Positions 47,101 to 61,600 of a DNA stretch of 64,000 bases are shown here, piece after piece. Source of the DNA: Bactrocera neohumeralis (taxonomy: Eukaryota > Arthropoda > Insecta > Diptera > Tephritidae); the NCBI RefSeq assembly GCF_024586455.1, contig NC_065920.1, positions 18,810,144 through 18,874,143 on the forward strand, in the 5' to 3' direction. Both the position numbers and the translations under genes were made by a program. How positions within the stretch are numbered: the stretch's first letter is position 1; every line of letters starts with the position of its first letter. The notes beneath the pieces were generated by a model, which searched no databases, had not been told where the DNA came from, and saw only the letters and a list, made by a program, of their open reading frames with translations.

Positions 47101-50100
47101 GATTGAAAATGTATTAGAAGTATAGGTAAAAAAAAAGAAACAGACGTTAACTTCAGCTGCACCGAAGCTATAATATCCTTCACATGTGCATTTCTTATAG
47201 CGCAAAAAGATACAAAAAGATTTTTATCTCGGTTTTGATCAGTCAGTTATATGCTATAGTAGTTCGATCTGAAAATTTTCGAGGAGATTACTACGGCGAA
47301 TTAAAAGACAGCGGCCACGCTGGCTAGGTCATGTTGTCCGAATGGACGAAAACACTTCAGTTCTGAAAGTATCCGACGCAGTACCCGCCGGGGGAAGCAG
47401 AGGAAGAGGAAGACCTCCCCTCCATTGGAAAGACCAGGTGGAGAAGGACCTTGCTTAGCTTGGAATCCCCAATTGGCGCCACGTAGCGAAAAGAAGACGA
47501 GTGGCGCGCTGTTGTTAACTCGGCTATAATCGCGTAAACGGTGTCTACGCCAATAAAGAAGAAGAAGATGTCTCACATGATGGGAATCACTAATAAATTA
47601 CTTGAGTAATTGATCGGTTGAATTGAAACAACTGTCGCAACGAACTAAACTAACATGATTTCATTTGAACCGAAGACGGCCACACACTTTACTCGGTCGT
47701 GATTGGCGAAGAATAGATTTTTCGGGTTGCATCAAATCAGTTGACGCTGGTCGGTACTTGACGCGACCAACAAAGTTGTGTATGATCAGCTGAGTCAATA
47801 TGACTGTGTTTTCGGTACGAGTTTGATCCGACTTGATTTCGGATTGATATCTCAAAAATTGAGAGATTAGTTCGCGAATATACAAACCGATAGACGAACA
47901 TGACTAAATCGGCTCATACAAGTCGCACTGATAATTTATATATATATATGTATATACAAGCAGCGAAAAGGAAGAACGGCTGGTGCGCTCACGTAAACTC
48001 GGCTATAACCGCGTAAGCGGAAGAAATATATGCTTTATTGCGTCTCCGATGTTTCCTTCTAGGTGTTACACATTTCGTGGCAAGCTTAATAATATACACC
48101 TGTTCAACGCATAAATATGCTAATAATAAAAAATAAAATAAAAATTGTTGTACCTAATACCTAAACATTGTCGCCATGCCGAAATCCGATATTTTAATAT
48201 TATCATGTTCGTCCAGCAAAAGGTTTTCCGGCTTCAAGTCACGATGCGCTATGCCATGTTGATGCAAATATTGTACGCCAGAAAGCAGCTGCAGGAAATA
48301 TCTTTGGGCTTCATGTTGTGCCATGCCAACATCGGGTTCTGGAAATGAATATAAATGTTGTGATTAATATTGTAGTGCAAGAGAATATTATTTTTTATTA
48401 GCTGACGGTAATTGTCGCTTTTTTTGGCAACCAAACCAAATAAAATTAAATTAATACTAAAAATAAAAAATTCACTCAACTTAAAACTAAATAAATAGAA
48501 CTAAATAATAAAAGTCTTATAAAATATGAAAATAAATTCAGTTGGCAGCGCCAAATTGAACAGAGTTTATATTTTCAACAAGTTGAATACTAGGTTTTAA
48601 CACAAAATGGTAAAAATTTTAAATCTAACCTCAAAAATTTACACTATTTGGCATTCGTAGAGCATTGTATGAATATATAGAAATATATTTGTACTATATA
48701 AACTAAAATAAATGTATATATACATTTTATCGAAAATTCCTTCAACATATGTATATCCGAAAAAAAATTAGAACCTTCTTCATAAGCTTGAATTTAAAAA
48801 TTCTAATTCTTTTTCATCCTATAGACAGCAATACATATTTGAAAAATTGTTTTAAACGCCATACGCTGTTAATGACTTCGTATAAAGTTTGGGTTGTTTG
48901 CTGCGCAGCCTTGGTAGCCGAGTCTATTGGGCAAACATTTGTGAAAAAAGCCAGCTTACCTTAAATTTTATTGAAAAACGATAAGGTAAGGCAGATACGA
49001 ACGCGCTAAACGAAAAAAATAGTTCCGATTTGTAAAGCAAACACATCTTGCTTTCTATTTACAACACGGGGTTAAAATTTGCGCAACGAAGTCAAGAATC
49101 CGCACGACATTGAATATTTAGAAATATATTATTTCCACGAAAACACGAAACCGGTAAGGACGTTACTCGATTATTACAAGTATTATTAATTCCGAATAAT
49201 ATTCTAACTTTAGAACAACAGCTTAGAGCGAAATGCAACATTGCTGCAGTTTTAAGAACGTGTGCGAATGACTTTCCCCGGTCAACTGAGGTTGCGGAGT
49301 GAGAAGTGATGCCGAGGCACTGATAGCTACAGCTATGAGACTGCGTGTGTCAGGGGTCAGCATAGAAAAATTAGCAGGTAGTTTCGAATTTGTGTAAACA
49401 CACACACTTACAAGTGTTAGCAGGCGGTAAACAGAATCGAGGATGAATTGCAACTTCTACAATACAGCTGAAATGTGAAAAAAACATAAAAGATTCGTAG
49501 GTAAAATGGCTAAAACCGAAGATAAAGAGGTAGAAAGGCAGAGGCGATTTGAAAAGTAACAGATTGTATAATGGAATGTATGTTAAGGCTGGTGGCGAGC
49601 GCATGTAAAACAATAACCAGTGATTTAGAAATTGGAAAAGGCGGATTGAATTACAACAACTGCATGCATACAAACGACAAATTACCAGGTAGCCGTACAG
49701 TATGCAACCGAAGTAAAAGGACATTGTAGGGATAAATCAATGTGTGCGCATGGAAGGCAGCTGTGAAAAACATACATAAATCATTAAAAATCACTAAGTT
49801 GCATAAAACGTATTTGTAGGTAACCCAGTAAGCATTATAATGACGCTTTTTGTCTTTTACGCGAAAATTTTCAGAATTTTGGAAAGAATGTGTGGCTTTC
49901 ACTAAGTTTTTGCTCTCCGAAAATATTTTGATACATTTTATTAAGTTTTAAAATTAGATTTAAGACGGAATAGGTGAGTATGGAGTCTGGGAAAGTGTAA
50001 AATACGAAAATACCCGTTTTTACATTTTCCAAAATAGACGATCCACACAACGCATAGGAAATCAGATTTACAAGTATGTACATATATAGGTTTTCTTCGA

Positions 50101-52642
50101 CAATATCCACGAAAACGATTCAGAAAATAGTTTACGATTGCAGAAACAACAATAATTGATTTTTCTATCGAAACAAATCTCTAAGTAAACAGTGCATGGA
50201 ACCTGAAATATTGACAGATCTTTCTTATGCACCCGTTAGAAGCCATTATAATAACAGAAAGGACATTTCAGGGATTATTTGAGAAAAAAACTAGCTTTTT
50301 GTAGACTGTTTGGTTTAATATGACTTCTGGAATGTAGTGTTGATTTTTAAAGCAGCACGAGTCGTTGTTGTTGTTAAAGCGGCAGAAACAATTTCACAAA
50401 TTATTGGCTGAAATGATACCGAGTTGGCAGTCTTCGTTAGAAATTCGGGTCCATTCCGTTTACGTACACCTGACAGTCGTGGGAACGGTAACAACGCATT
50501 TAAGAATTAGGAACAATTTTACAACTACAAGGTAATATCTGCAAAGCAATAATATCCTTCACAAGTGCATTTCTTATAGCATCAAAGGGTATACAAAAAT
50601 CTTTATTTTGATTTTATCAATCAGTTTGTATGGCAGCTATAGCATATAGTGGTCCGATTTGAACTATTTTTTCAGAGACACTCTAGCGTTGCCTTGAACA
50701 ATAATTTATGCCGAATTTCTTGCAGATAATTTGTCAAATAAAAAACTTTTCATACAAGAACTCAATTTTGATCCGTCATTTTGTATGGCAGTTATATGCT
50801 ATAGTGGTCCGATCTGAACAATTTCTGCGGAGATTACACCACTGCCTTGGATAATAATATATATCGAATTTCGTGAAGATATCTCTTCAAAAGTAGAAGT
50901 TCTCCATATAAGCATTTGATTCCGACCGTTCAGTTTGTGTGACAGCTATATGTTATAGTCGTCCCATATTGGCGCTGCTGACATATGAGCAGCTTTTTGA
51001 GGAGAAGAGTACGTTTGCGAAATTTCAGATCGATAACTCAAAACCTAAAGCTAGTTCTTCGCATATATACAGACATGGTAAGGCGACTGAGCTCGACACG
51101 GCGAATAAATATATTTTATAATTTCTTTTGCGTGTTACAAACTTCGTGGCATACTTAATACAACCTATTCAGAGTATAAAAGTCAAATTTGAATTGAAAT
51201 TAATTAAACATTTAGTAATATTTCTTGTAGCAATAACTAACGTAATTCGTTGGCAAGTAATTTCTGATTTGAAATGAGGCTGGTGCAATGACCTAGGCAG
51301 CAGCAATAAATTTACTATTTTCCTTCTACATTATTATCTTATGAAAGCAATAATAATTACTTGAAGTGGATTTGTGGTTATTTAAATCTTTTTTTCTTAA
51401 TTTTTCCCCTGCTTGAGGATGAAAATAAACCTTAAAACAGAAATTATTAAACTCACATGCAATAATACATACAAGTTATCAAGTATATAAGTGGATATAC
51501 AAGTACATAACATATGTATATGTATAAATGAAGTCTCTTTAACTATGGCACTAACTGTACATAATTACAACAAATTAACATTTGCAATCTCTGCATCGTT
51601 GTAAATAATTGTGCTGGCTCACTTTGTGGATGACGTTGCACATTCTGATTTATGGGATGCCTACGGACGGTTTTTTATTTTATCAGTTTCTTGCAACTTG
51701 CTGCAGCAATTGGACAAGTGAATCACTAAAAGGACACAAACATTTCGTTACATACGCACACAGCTTCATAAGCGTTTAGTATGAAAAGTGGTTGTTTTCA
51801 AAGCCAAGCAAAGAAAAACAAAATTATTCAATAGAGTAAACAGGTAAAAAATAGGAAAAAGAAAAAAACCGAATGCAGTTAATGGGACAGTAGTGAAAAC
51901 AAAAGGTAAAGGAGGGCGCAAAATAATGCTGATTGTCAAGGTATACTTAGGCGCACACACACGCGGACACACAGTTGCATGCAAACGCAAAGATGCTTTA
52001 TGTGCGTATGTATGTGTGGGTAAAGGACTTTTTAACGAACATTTATGGCCACATTTTCAATACGCTGATTTACCTGTAGACAAACCAATACGGTACCGAC
52101 GAATGCCGATGAAAGTATAGGGTTGTATGTGTTTGTGTTTGTGCGTATGTATCCAGTAGTAGGTAGTGGAAGTGGCAACAACAGAGTGTGTACTCACAAC
52201 GTACTCGAGCGCCGAGAAATGCATCTGTAAGTGCACTTAGGAGGAATATGGCAAAAGTGAGTGAGTGAGCGTACGTAGGAGGCGGCAGAAAGCCGAGGAT
52301 GCAGTCGGCGATGGCGTTGATGGTGGTGGTAATGATGGTGACTTGGCCGGTCGATTGATGGTTGTTGAGAATGTTTTCCACCAACAAATACATAAATAGA
52401 AGCAAACGCACACACATGCGCATACACTGGCATGCACACACACAAGCAAATGCAAATGGCAAAATATTTTACAAAGTAACGTTCGCTAAGGATGCTTCAC
52501 AGGGCAAATAGAGCGTTGGAGCGGCAGCCAGCAAGCGGCACTGGCAAACAGTTAGTAATTCGGGCAGGTAAAACTGCATAGCTAGAGATACACATACATA
52601 TGTATGTATTACATTTGTATATGTATGTACATATATATTAAC

Positions 52643-52674
<32 letters not shown>

Positions 52675-55600
52675 ATCACTGTTTTTCGCAGCAAATGTAA
52701 ATTTGCGCTTGAAGACAAGTCAATGGTATTTGTAAGCCAGAGAACACACCCATATACTTACATATGCACATATGCTTTCAGGTATGTGTACACATACACA
52801 TATACATATACATATACAATCTTGTAGTGAAATGTGCGCGCCTTATAATGCATCTGCTGATCATTGAAAGTCATTCACACGAACGACCGCCATAAAACGA
52901 GCGTTAAAGTTGTATATCGACAACAACAACAATATAAATAAAGCAGCAAACATATGTACTTATATTGGGGTGCATAGCAACAGTTGTGATAGCAGTTATG
53001 GCAAGGTAATAAACGTGTAGCGCGCAGGGTTTACGGATTTCAAGCAGTCAAAGTAAGAGTATTTGCTTGGAATGTGTATATGTGGCAGATCCCTACAAAT
53101 TACTATCTACATGTGCGCCTTAAGTAAGCCAAATCACGCAGTTATATATGTGTGGAGCTACATTTTGAATACTAATAAGTATGCAAATGTTTCATTTTGT
53201 ACAAAATGCTTTCTTAAATGTTTAATTAATTATATGCAAAGTTTGAAGAAAGCAGTTGTGGTGAGTTGCTAGCAGAAGTGCTCTTGTTTAAAGCGCCATG
53301 GTACTTTGTGGTGGAGATTTTAGTTGATTGTCAATAAATACAAATTACTATATATGATTTTTTTTAAGCGAACAAAATACAAATCTCTATCTTGATTTGG
53401 TTCTGCCAGTTTGTATGACAGCTATAAGTTATAGTGGTCCGATCCGTAAAATATATTCAGATTGTAGCGTTGCCTTTTATAATAATATATGACGAATTTC
53501 ATAAAGATAATTTCTCAAAAAAAAAAAAGAGTTCTCCATACAAAAATTTGATTATCATCAGTCTGTTTGTATGGCATTTTTATTCTATAGTGGTCCGAGC
53601 TAAACAATTTTTTGGGATATTGTGGCGCTACCTTGAACAACAATCTCCACCAAAATTCGTGAAGATAACTTTTCAAACAAAAAAGTTTTCCATTTAAGAG
53701 CTTAACTTTAATTATTCAGTTTGTATGACCGGTATATTTTATAGTACTCTGATCTGAACAAAATGTTCGGAGATTGTGGCATTGTCTTGGATAATAATCT
53801 ATGAAAAATTTCTCGAAGACATCTCGCCAAATAAAAAAGATTGCTTTGCAAGAATCTGATTTGGATGGGTACTGACCCATCAAACGTATGGCAGCTTTAT
53901 TATATAGTGATCCGATCTGAACAAAATCTTTGGAGATATTAGTACTGTCTTGGACATTTGTATATGCCAAATTTCCTGAAGATCGCTTGTCAAATAAAAA
54001 AGTTTTCTATACAACGACTTCATGTTGATCGGTCAGTTTGAATTGTATCTAAGTGTATCGTAAAGTGGTTCGATATCGACGGTTCCGACAAATGACAAAC
54101 TTCTTGGGAAGAAAAGGACATGCACAAAATTACAGATCGATATTTCAAAAATTGAGGGACTATGTAACAATGTATTTTGCTAAGTTGATAGGACTGTCCT
54201 TAATTACTGTGCCAAATCTGTAAACCAGTTTGTTTACAGTAGCTGCTTAAGTCATTACACCTCTGTAGTGCGTTGCGATTTTTACAATGGATAGTATTTG
54301 TCTCAAATTTTGCATTTCTAACCAAATTTGGCATGCGGACTCGTTGCAAATGTTGGAAAAGGCTTAAGGTGATTCAGTTTAATTAAAAACACTAGTTTTT
54401 AACGACCCTTCAAGTGATGAAAATATTAGAAAAGTGAAGTTAGAGCGATAGCAAAAGAGCTCGACATCTCTCGGGAATCCGTTCGAATGATTTTAGTGAA
54501 TATTTTTGATATGAAACGCGTTCTTGCTCGATTCATCCCGATAAAGCTGAATTTTTTCGAAAAAAAAAGTACCGTAAACAGGTTTTCGACATGCTTGTTG
54601 TTGGGAATTGCGATCCCACATTCATGAAGACCATAATAACTGCCGACAAGACATGGGTTTATGTGTTTGACGTGCAAAGAAGTCAACAATCATCGGAATG
54701 GAGAAAAAAAAAGCATCGCCGAAGCCAAAAAAACCTCGACAAAGCCGCTCAAAAATGAAGGTGATTTGGTTTTGTGCTTCATGAATTTGTTCCGGAAGGA
54801 CAGATGGTCAATAAGAAATTCTATTTCGCCGTATTGTGGCGTTAGCGTGAGAACATCCGTCGAAAACGGACGATATTGTGGAAGAACATTTCATGGATTT
54901 TACACGTTGATAAATCAGCAACGTATCGAGCCACGATTGTGAACAAATTTAAAGCCAAAAACGCAATGAATACCATCGATCAACCACCGTATTTACCAGA
55001 TTTGACTCCGTGTGATTTTTCCTTGTTCCCTAAACTTTAATTGGCGCTCCGTGAAAACCGTTTGCAGTCAATGGAAGAGATAAAACAAAATTCGCTAAAG
55101 CAGCTGAAGGCCCTCCCAAAAGTGCTTATGAAAAGTGTTTCGAGGACTGGAAAAATCGTTGGCATAAGGGTATTACACATCTGACGGAAAAAACTTTGAA
55201 GGCGACAAAATAAATAAATCTTTAATAATATTTTATACGCTAATATTACAAATGTTTCACTAAACATGAGTGTGTGTCTGTCCATATGTGAGTAAATCCA
55301 CATATTATCAAGCAGCAGTAAATATAAAATACAAAATTTCCACACTTTACACAATTACTCTTCAACTCTATAACTCACTTGTTGTTGTTATTAGCTAAGC
55401 CTCATTGGTGTGTGTAAAATATTACAGTAATTTTACAGCTTTTAGGCGCTTAAACTCATATGGAGGTCATATGAGCAAGAATTTACGATTCAACGAACGA
55501 ATAATTTATAGGTTATGCATCCGAAAGAAATTCATAAGCCATAAAATGCTCACATGTACATACATGGTAGAATCGAAATTGGCCTAAGGAACGTAATCAA

Positions 55601-58600
55601 TAAAGTCGAAGAAAATAATATATGGACATACATATGTAAATGCAAAGTCGAGCACAAAATATAAAATGATGCTGTAAAAGTTTACAAGTGAGGCATAAAT
55701 TTTAAAATTTGTACAAATGTATGTACATATGTATGTGTGTGAGAAAATACGATATACAAACATTGATATGGATGGGAGGTTAGGGGTTAGATTATTAATA
55801 AATGCGACTACCCGAATAGCGGTAAGGATTATTCTTTGACATGGCATGGTATTCTACCATACATTGTGACAAAAAAGTACCCGGAAGTTGTAAATAAAAT
55901 ATTTATTATTAGAAAAATCTGGTGAATGCGGTGGTTGATCGATAGTATTCATTGCATTTTTGGCTTCAAATTCGGTCACAATCGTACTCTTTTTGAAAAA
56001 AATATTCAGCTTTATTGGGACGAGTCGAGAAGAACGCGTTCCATACCCAAAATATACACCGAAATCATTCGAACGGACTCGCGGGAGATGTCGAGACCTC
56101 TCTAACACTTGCCTAACGATTTTCAAGCACCATATTCTTCTCCCAACCGTTGAAGACTTTGTACCACTCGTAGGCTTGTGGGTTGATAAATGCTACTTGG
56201 ACAATTATAGATTATAGTTGTGTCGACACATTTTCTCTGACCACTTAGTAAATGTGGAGCACAACACAAATCAGCCAGGGCGATATAATGCTATGTTGGA
56301 TTGTTCAAGAAGTAAGAACTAAAATGTGTGATACTTAGTCTCATATAAGCTAAAAGGCGAGTTTGAAGAGCTAAGTTGATATCCGTTCTCACTCAGGAAT
56401 ATTTTCTGCCGCTCAACAACAACAGTTAAGCTGATATGAATTTGTCATAAATAGTGCAAACGCACATGTTTCAATGCTTGCTAAATTAATATTATAAATA
56501 TTTTTAAATTTGTCGATTTACATATTTGTTTTTACTGTTGCTTCTACTCCACATTATATTATTTTGGTATTCAATCAAATTCAATTAAACTTATGAATAT
56601 GCAAAAGTAATAGTATATTTTCTATTCTATCCATCAATATATACATATACATGTATGTCTCTGTGCCACAATGGCACAAGGAAGGAAGTTGTAATTCTTC
56701 GACAAAATAGCTGGATCAATATAAATTGCATACATTTGTACGAAGTGAATGATTGTCAGATTGAAAACTAATTTTCATTTAAATGCATCGTCAACAAGTA
56801 AATGCGAAATAAATGGACAACTGAATAGAATCTTGATTGGCAAGTGCATTTGCAAACATCTATGTACATGCTATATGCAGAATAAAACTGTAATTCAATA
56901 TAGATGCAATTTGTCATGTTAAATATGCTTAAGAAAAACGATTGAAAATATTTAATAATATTAAGATTTTGTGTTTAAAATTGCCATGTAACCAAAGTGG
57001 CGAATCGAACATACAACTGGCATAATGCAAATAGACTGGCATAACCAAGATTAGGAAGCTACATTGTGACAAAAAGCAACCGGAAATTGTAATTAAATTC
57101 CCCAGGTAAATGATATTTCAAAAAAATGTATTTTCTAGGTTGTTTTTACTGTTCTTAATTACTATGCCAAATATCAGCACGATCTGTCAACTAGTTTGTT
57201 TATAGCAGCTGCTTAAGTCGGTACACCTCAGTAGTGCGTTGCGATTTTTACAATGGATAAAAATATCGAACAAAGAACTTGTCTAAAATTTTGTAGTTCT
57301 ATACAAGTTTCGTGTGCGGAATCGTTGCGAGTATTGGAAAAAGCTTACGGTGATTCAGTTTTATCAAGAACACAAGCCTACGAGTGCTACAAAGTCTTCA
57401 AAGACGGTCGAGAGATCGTTGAAGACATGCCTCGTTCTGGACGACCTTCGACCTCTTCAACTGATGAAAATATTAAAAAAGTTAATGATATGGTACTTGA
57501 AAATCTTCAGACAAGTGTTAGAGAGATGGCACGAGAGCTCTACATCTCGCGCGAGTTCGTTCGAATGATTTTGGTGTATATAATGGGTATGAAACGCGTT
57601 CTTGCTCGACTCGTCCAAAAAACTTGAATTTTTTTCAAAAAGAGTACCTGAAACAGGTCTGGACATGCTTGATCGTGTGAATTCCGATTCCACATTCATG
57701 GAGAGCAATATATAACTGCCGATGAGACGCGGGTTTATGAGTTTGGCATGCAAAAACAAGTCAACAATTATCGGAATGAAGAGAAAAGAACAAGCCGAAA
57801 CCAAAAAAATCACGCCAAAGCCGCTCAAAAATCGTTGCTCATTGTTGTGGTTGATATTCTTAGTTTGATACATCATGAATTTGTTCTAGAAGGACAGACG
57901 GTCTATAAGGAGTTCTATTTGGCGTCGAAAGCGGCCGAAATTGTGGAAGAACAATTCATGGATTTTACACGACGATAACACACCATCGCATCGAGCCATT
58001 TGTGACAGAATTTAAAGCTACAAACGCAACAAATAACATCGATCAATCACACCAGATTTGACTCCGTGTGATTTCTTGTTCCACAAACTGAAATTGCCGC
58101 TCCGTGGAACCCGTTTTCAGTCGATCGATGAGTTAAAACAAAATTCTTTGAAGGAGCTGACGGCCATCCGAAAACGTGCTAATGAAAAATGTTTCGGAGA
58201 CTAGAAAAATTGTTGCCAAAAGTGTATTACATCTGGTGCGTATTACTTTGAAGGCAACAAAATAAATATTGATGACTAATTAAATATTTTTTTCGTTTTA
58301 TTTACAATTTTCGGGTACTACTTTGGCACAATGTGTATAGTATGTACTTGGCTAGCGAAGATTATAGAATCTTCTTCTAGAAACCGCTTAAGCGATTATA
58401 TAACAACAGCGCGCCAGTCGTTTCTTCTTTTCGCTACGTGGCATGGATATTCCAAGCGAAGCCAGGTCCTTCTCCACTTGGTCCTTCCAACGGAGTGGAT
58501 CTTCCTCCTTCCCCCGGCATGCGTCGAATATTTTCAGACTGGAGTGTTTTCGTCCATCCGGACAACATGACCTAGCCAGGAGGATGGAGTCATGTGTAGA

Positions 58601-61600
58601 AGTTCACGCAAGTGAGGAAAGTTCTCTGATCGCCATTCACTTGGGAGTGGCCAGAAACGATTCTTTTACACATGGCTCAAGCAGCTCACTACTTCCGGTC
58701 TTTGACCAAGTATCCTCTGGGTAGCCTAAGAACATCCGTTCGAAGGCGAGCTTAAGTGAGAAGGCGAAACATTCCCTACAAGGGTTGTGCGCTGGGTTTG
58801 GGACCCGCCACGTAAAAAACACCCCCAGTGAAGAGATTATAGAATCTACAACTTATATATTTTATCCTTTATCATATATGTAAATATCCCCACATTGGAC
58901 AAATGAAAAAAACTACAACTAATGGGTTTTCACGGCATTGTTTCTTTAAAATTCAATCAAAGCACACTAATGTGCTCTACAAATTCCCACATTTCCAAGT
59001 AAAGTACAAAAAAAAATCTAAAATTTTAATAACAAGAATTAGCAATTAAGACCACCTTCACAACAGGCATTAGTAGCATTTTTTTCCAAAGCTTTGTTTA
59101 ACTTTTTAATATTGCTTTTTTAATATGCTCCTACTCCTTGACGGCAGCTAACCATAAAAACTACTCATAACTAACAAACCGCGGTGCTTGCAACAATAGT
59201 CACTGATGAATACACATCAGGATGTTGCACACACAAACCAAACACGCCGCACGCCAGTACGCCAACACGCCATTGCTGTAAATAATCATAAAAATAAGCC
59301 TACATATAATCAAACAATAGACGCGCACTGCCAGCCAGCCAGCGAAGCAGCAATGCATTCCCAATCCCAATGCCAATCTGGCCAACCAATCTCAACCCTA
59401 TCGTTCGTCAGCGAACAATACCAACAAGCATCCACCAGGCGAGCTGAAGGCAGCGCCCGTGCAGAATGCGGCTCCTGGTGCAAAGCAGGCGAGGAAAGCG
59501 TACTTCAGCGACAGTAGTCGTCATTATAATGGATACCCTCACACTGCCTACTGCTCTGATACGTCCTCTTAATTTGCATTTATACACTATCGTTAATAGG
59601 TTGGGCGAAAATAGTGGCTAGGTATTATAGAATGGCAATCAACATACACAGTGCTACTTATATAAACATAAATATGTTTGTATATATGTGATAGAATAAT
59701 AAAAAAATCTAGTCGAATAATAAGCTGTAGATGGAATGACTAGTTATTCAAATATATATGTATGTGTCTTATTTATATGCATGTACATACATATGTATAT
59801 ATGGTATATGAAAAAGATAGCATTTTGTAAATATAAATGTTTGTTCACAAATATTGCAGAAGCACAGTTATAATTACAGTTGTATGGTGCATAAAAATAG
59901 CAACGCTGTTATTTTTTCTTTTTTCAGTCCATAGTAATTAAGCGACATTCATAATTTAAATATAGCTTAATGAGAATTCAATTGAGCACAATTGATTAAA
60001 TTTTTATATAAAAAAAAATATATTAAATATATAATAAATAATTGAGCTTGTAAACCTTTTTTGAAGTGCAAACGTTTTCTGAATTTTTTTCGAACTCATA
60101 ATGAGTTATAAAATTCATAAAAAATTAGCCTTAATATAATTAAAATTTAATATTTATTAAGTTTAGAATGGCGAGGTTTACGAAAACAAATATGGCAGAC
60201 CATTTTTGTAAAGAACAGAATTTTTTACAAATATACGAAATATTTTTTTTTCAAATTTTAGATACTGATACTGATGGAGTTTTTTGTGGCAACTTAAATC
60301 CAATTTTTCAGAGTATAAAGTGAAAAAATAAGCATTATTTTAGCCACCCTAATGTGCATATGTATATACATAAACACAATTTAACTCATAATACAGAGCA
60401 TGTGAAAAATATACGTTGTAAAAAAGTATTATCCACTCAAAATATAAAAAATTGTAGAAGTAGTTCATGTTATTCCCCGAAGAACGAAGAGATGACAGTC
60501 ACGAAACTCGTACGCTCTCACGATAGTCGTATATACAGCGTCTGCCAATAAGGTGTTTTTGTTGTTGTTGTAGCAGCATAAAACATTCCTGAAGTAATTT
60601 CGAGGAAAGGTACCGAGTTGACAGTCCTTGGCCGGATAAAAATCCGGGTCCGTTCTGGTTACTTAGACCCGACTGTTGTGGGAAGAAATAAAAGTGATTT
60701 TGACAGCTTGTGGCAGCCATGTTTGTTTACGAATTTGTGTCAAATTTTAATGTTGTTGCTGTAGTGGCAGAATTCTACCGAGTTAAGTCCTTGACCGGAT
60801 AAAAAGTCCGGGTGCGTTACGGTTACGTAGACCCGACTGTTGTGGGAACATATGTAAAATTTTATCATTATGTTCAGTAAGGTTTGCCATTTCATCATGT
60901 CACGCTTCACGCTCGGAAATCGTCCTAGATTATTATGCAAATTAAATTCTTCGAAAAAATATCTTCTCAAATGGGACCCACTACATCCCCAATAATTGAC
61001 CGTTTGGTGCTGATTGTGGTATTGCTGCTTCATCGGACCTTATTTCTTTCTAAATATGGCGGGAAGTGACTTTATCATCGTTTTAATACATCGTTGATCG
61101 TCTTTTTTTACCGGAATGTGATGAAATCGACGCGGATCTCTTTTTCCAAGAAGACAGTGCGCCGTCTCATGTATCATTTCTAAGCACACACGCATTGCCT
61201 CCAAGATCATGCGATTAGCGCCTCTAGATTATTTGCTCTGTGGATATATTAAATCAAAGGTTTACGCCAATCAACAAAGAACGCTCGAGGAGTTCGAAAT
61301 ACTGCACCGGGTAGAGCTTTTAGATCGAATTTTTATCAGACCAAGATCTGTCAAATCGGTAGCATTCCTCAAACATATTTTGGGAATGTTTACTACGACT
61401 ACAATAACAACATTGGCAATGAGGAAAATATAAGGTACTCTTTGAAGAGAATGATAAAAATATTGATAAAACATTGACAATAAAGAATAAAATACCTAAT
61501 AACTAAATACATAAAAATTAAGCAAAAATTAAATGAAAAAACTTTATAAGAAGAATAAAAGTTAGAAAACAAAAAATAATAAAGAAGTAAAATTAAAGAA

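Larger units (their letters stand above)
47140..48125 (+). repeat. Dispersed repeat family A, interrupted by two retroelement pieces
   Basis: Head GTTAACTTCAGCTGCACCGA and AATATCCTTCACATGTGCAT at 47145. The 3' part TCAAAAATTGAGAGATTAGT, GACGAACATGACTAAATCGG and GTGTTACACATTTCGTGGC is near 47860-48090. Family R pieces sit inside at 47290-47580 and about 47955-48025. Lies in a grp intron. Confidence 0.75.

Noticed and set aside
52070..52462. 130-codon minus-strand open frame, Cys/His/Thr-rich
   Set aside because: Built from CA, GGT and TATG simple repeats in a grp intron; three frames are open at once, typical of low-complexity DNA.
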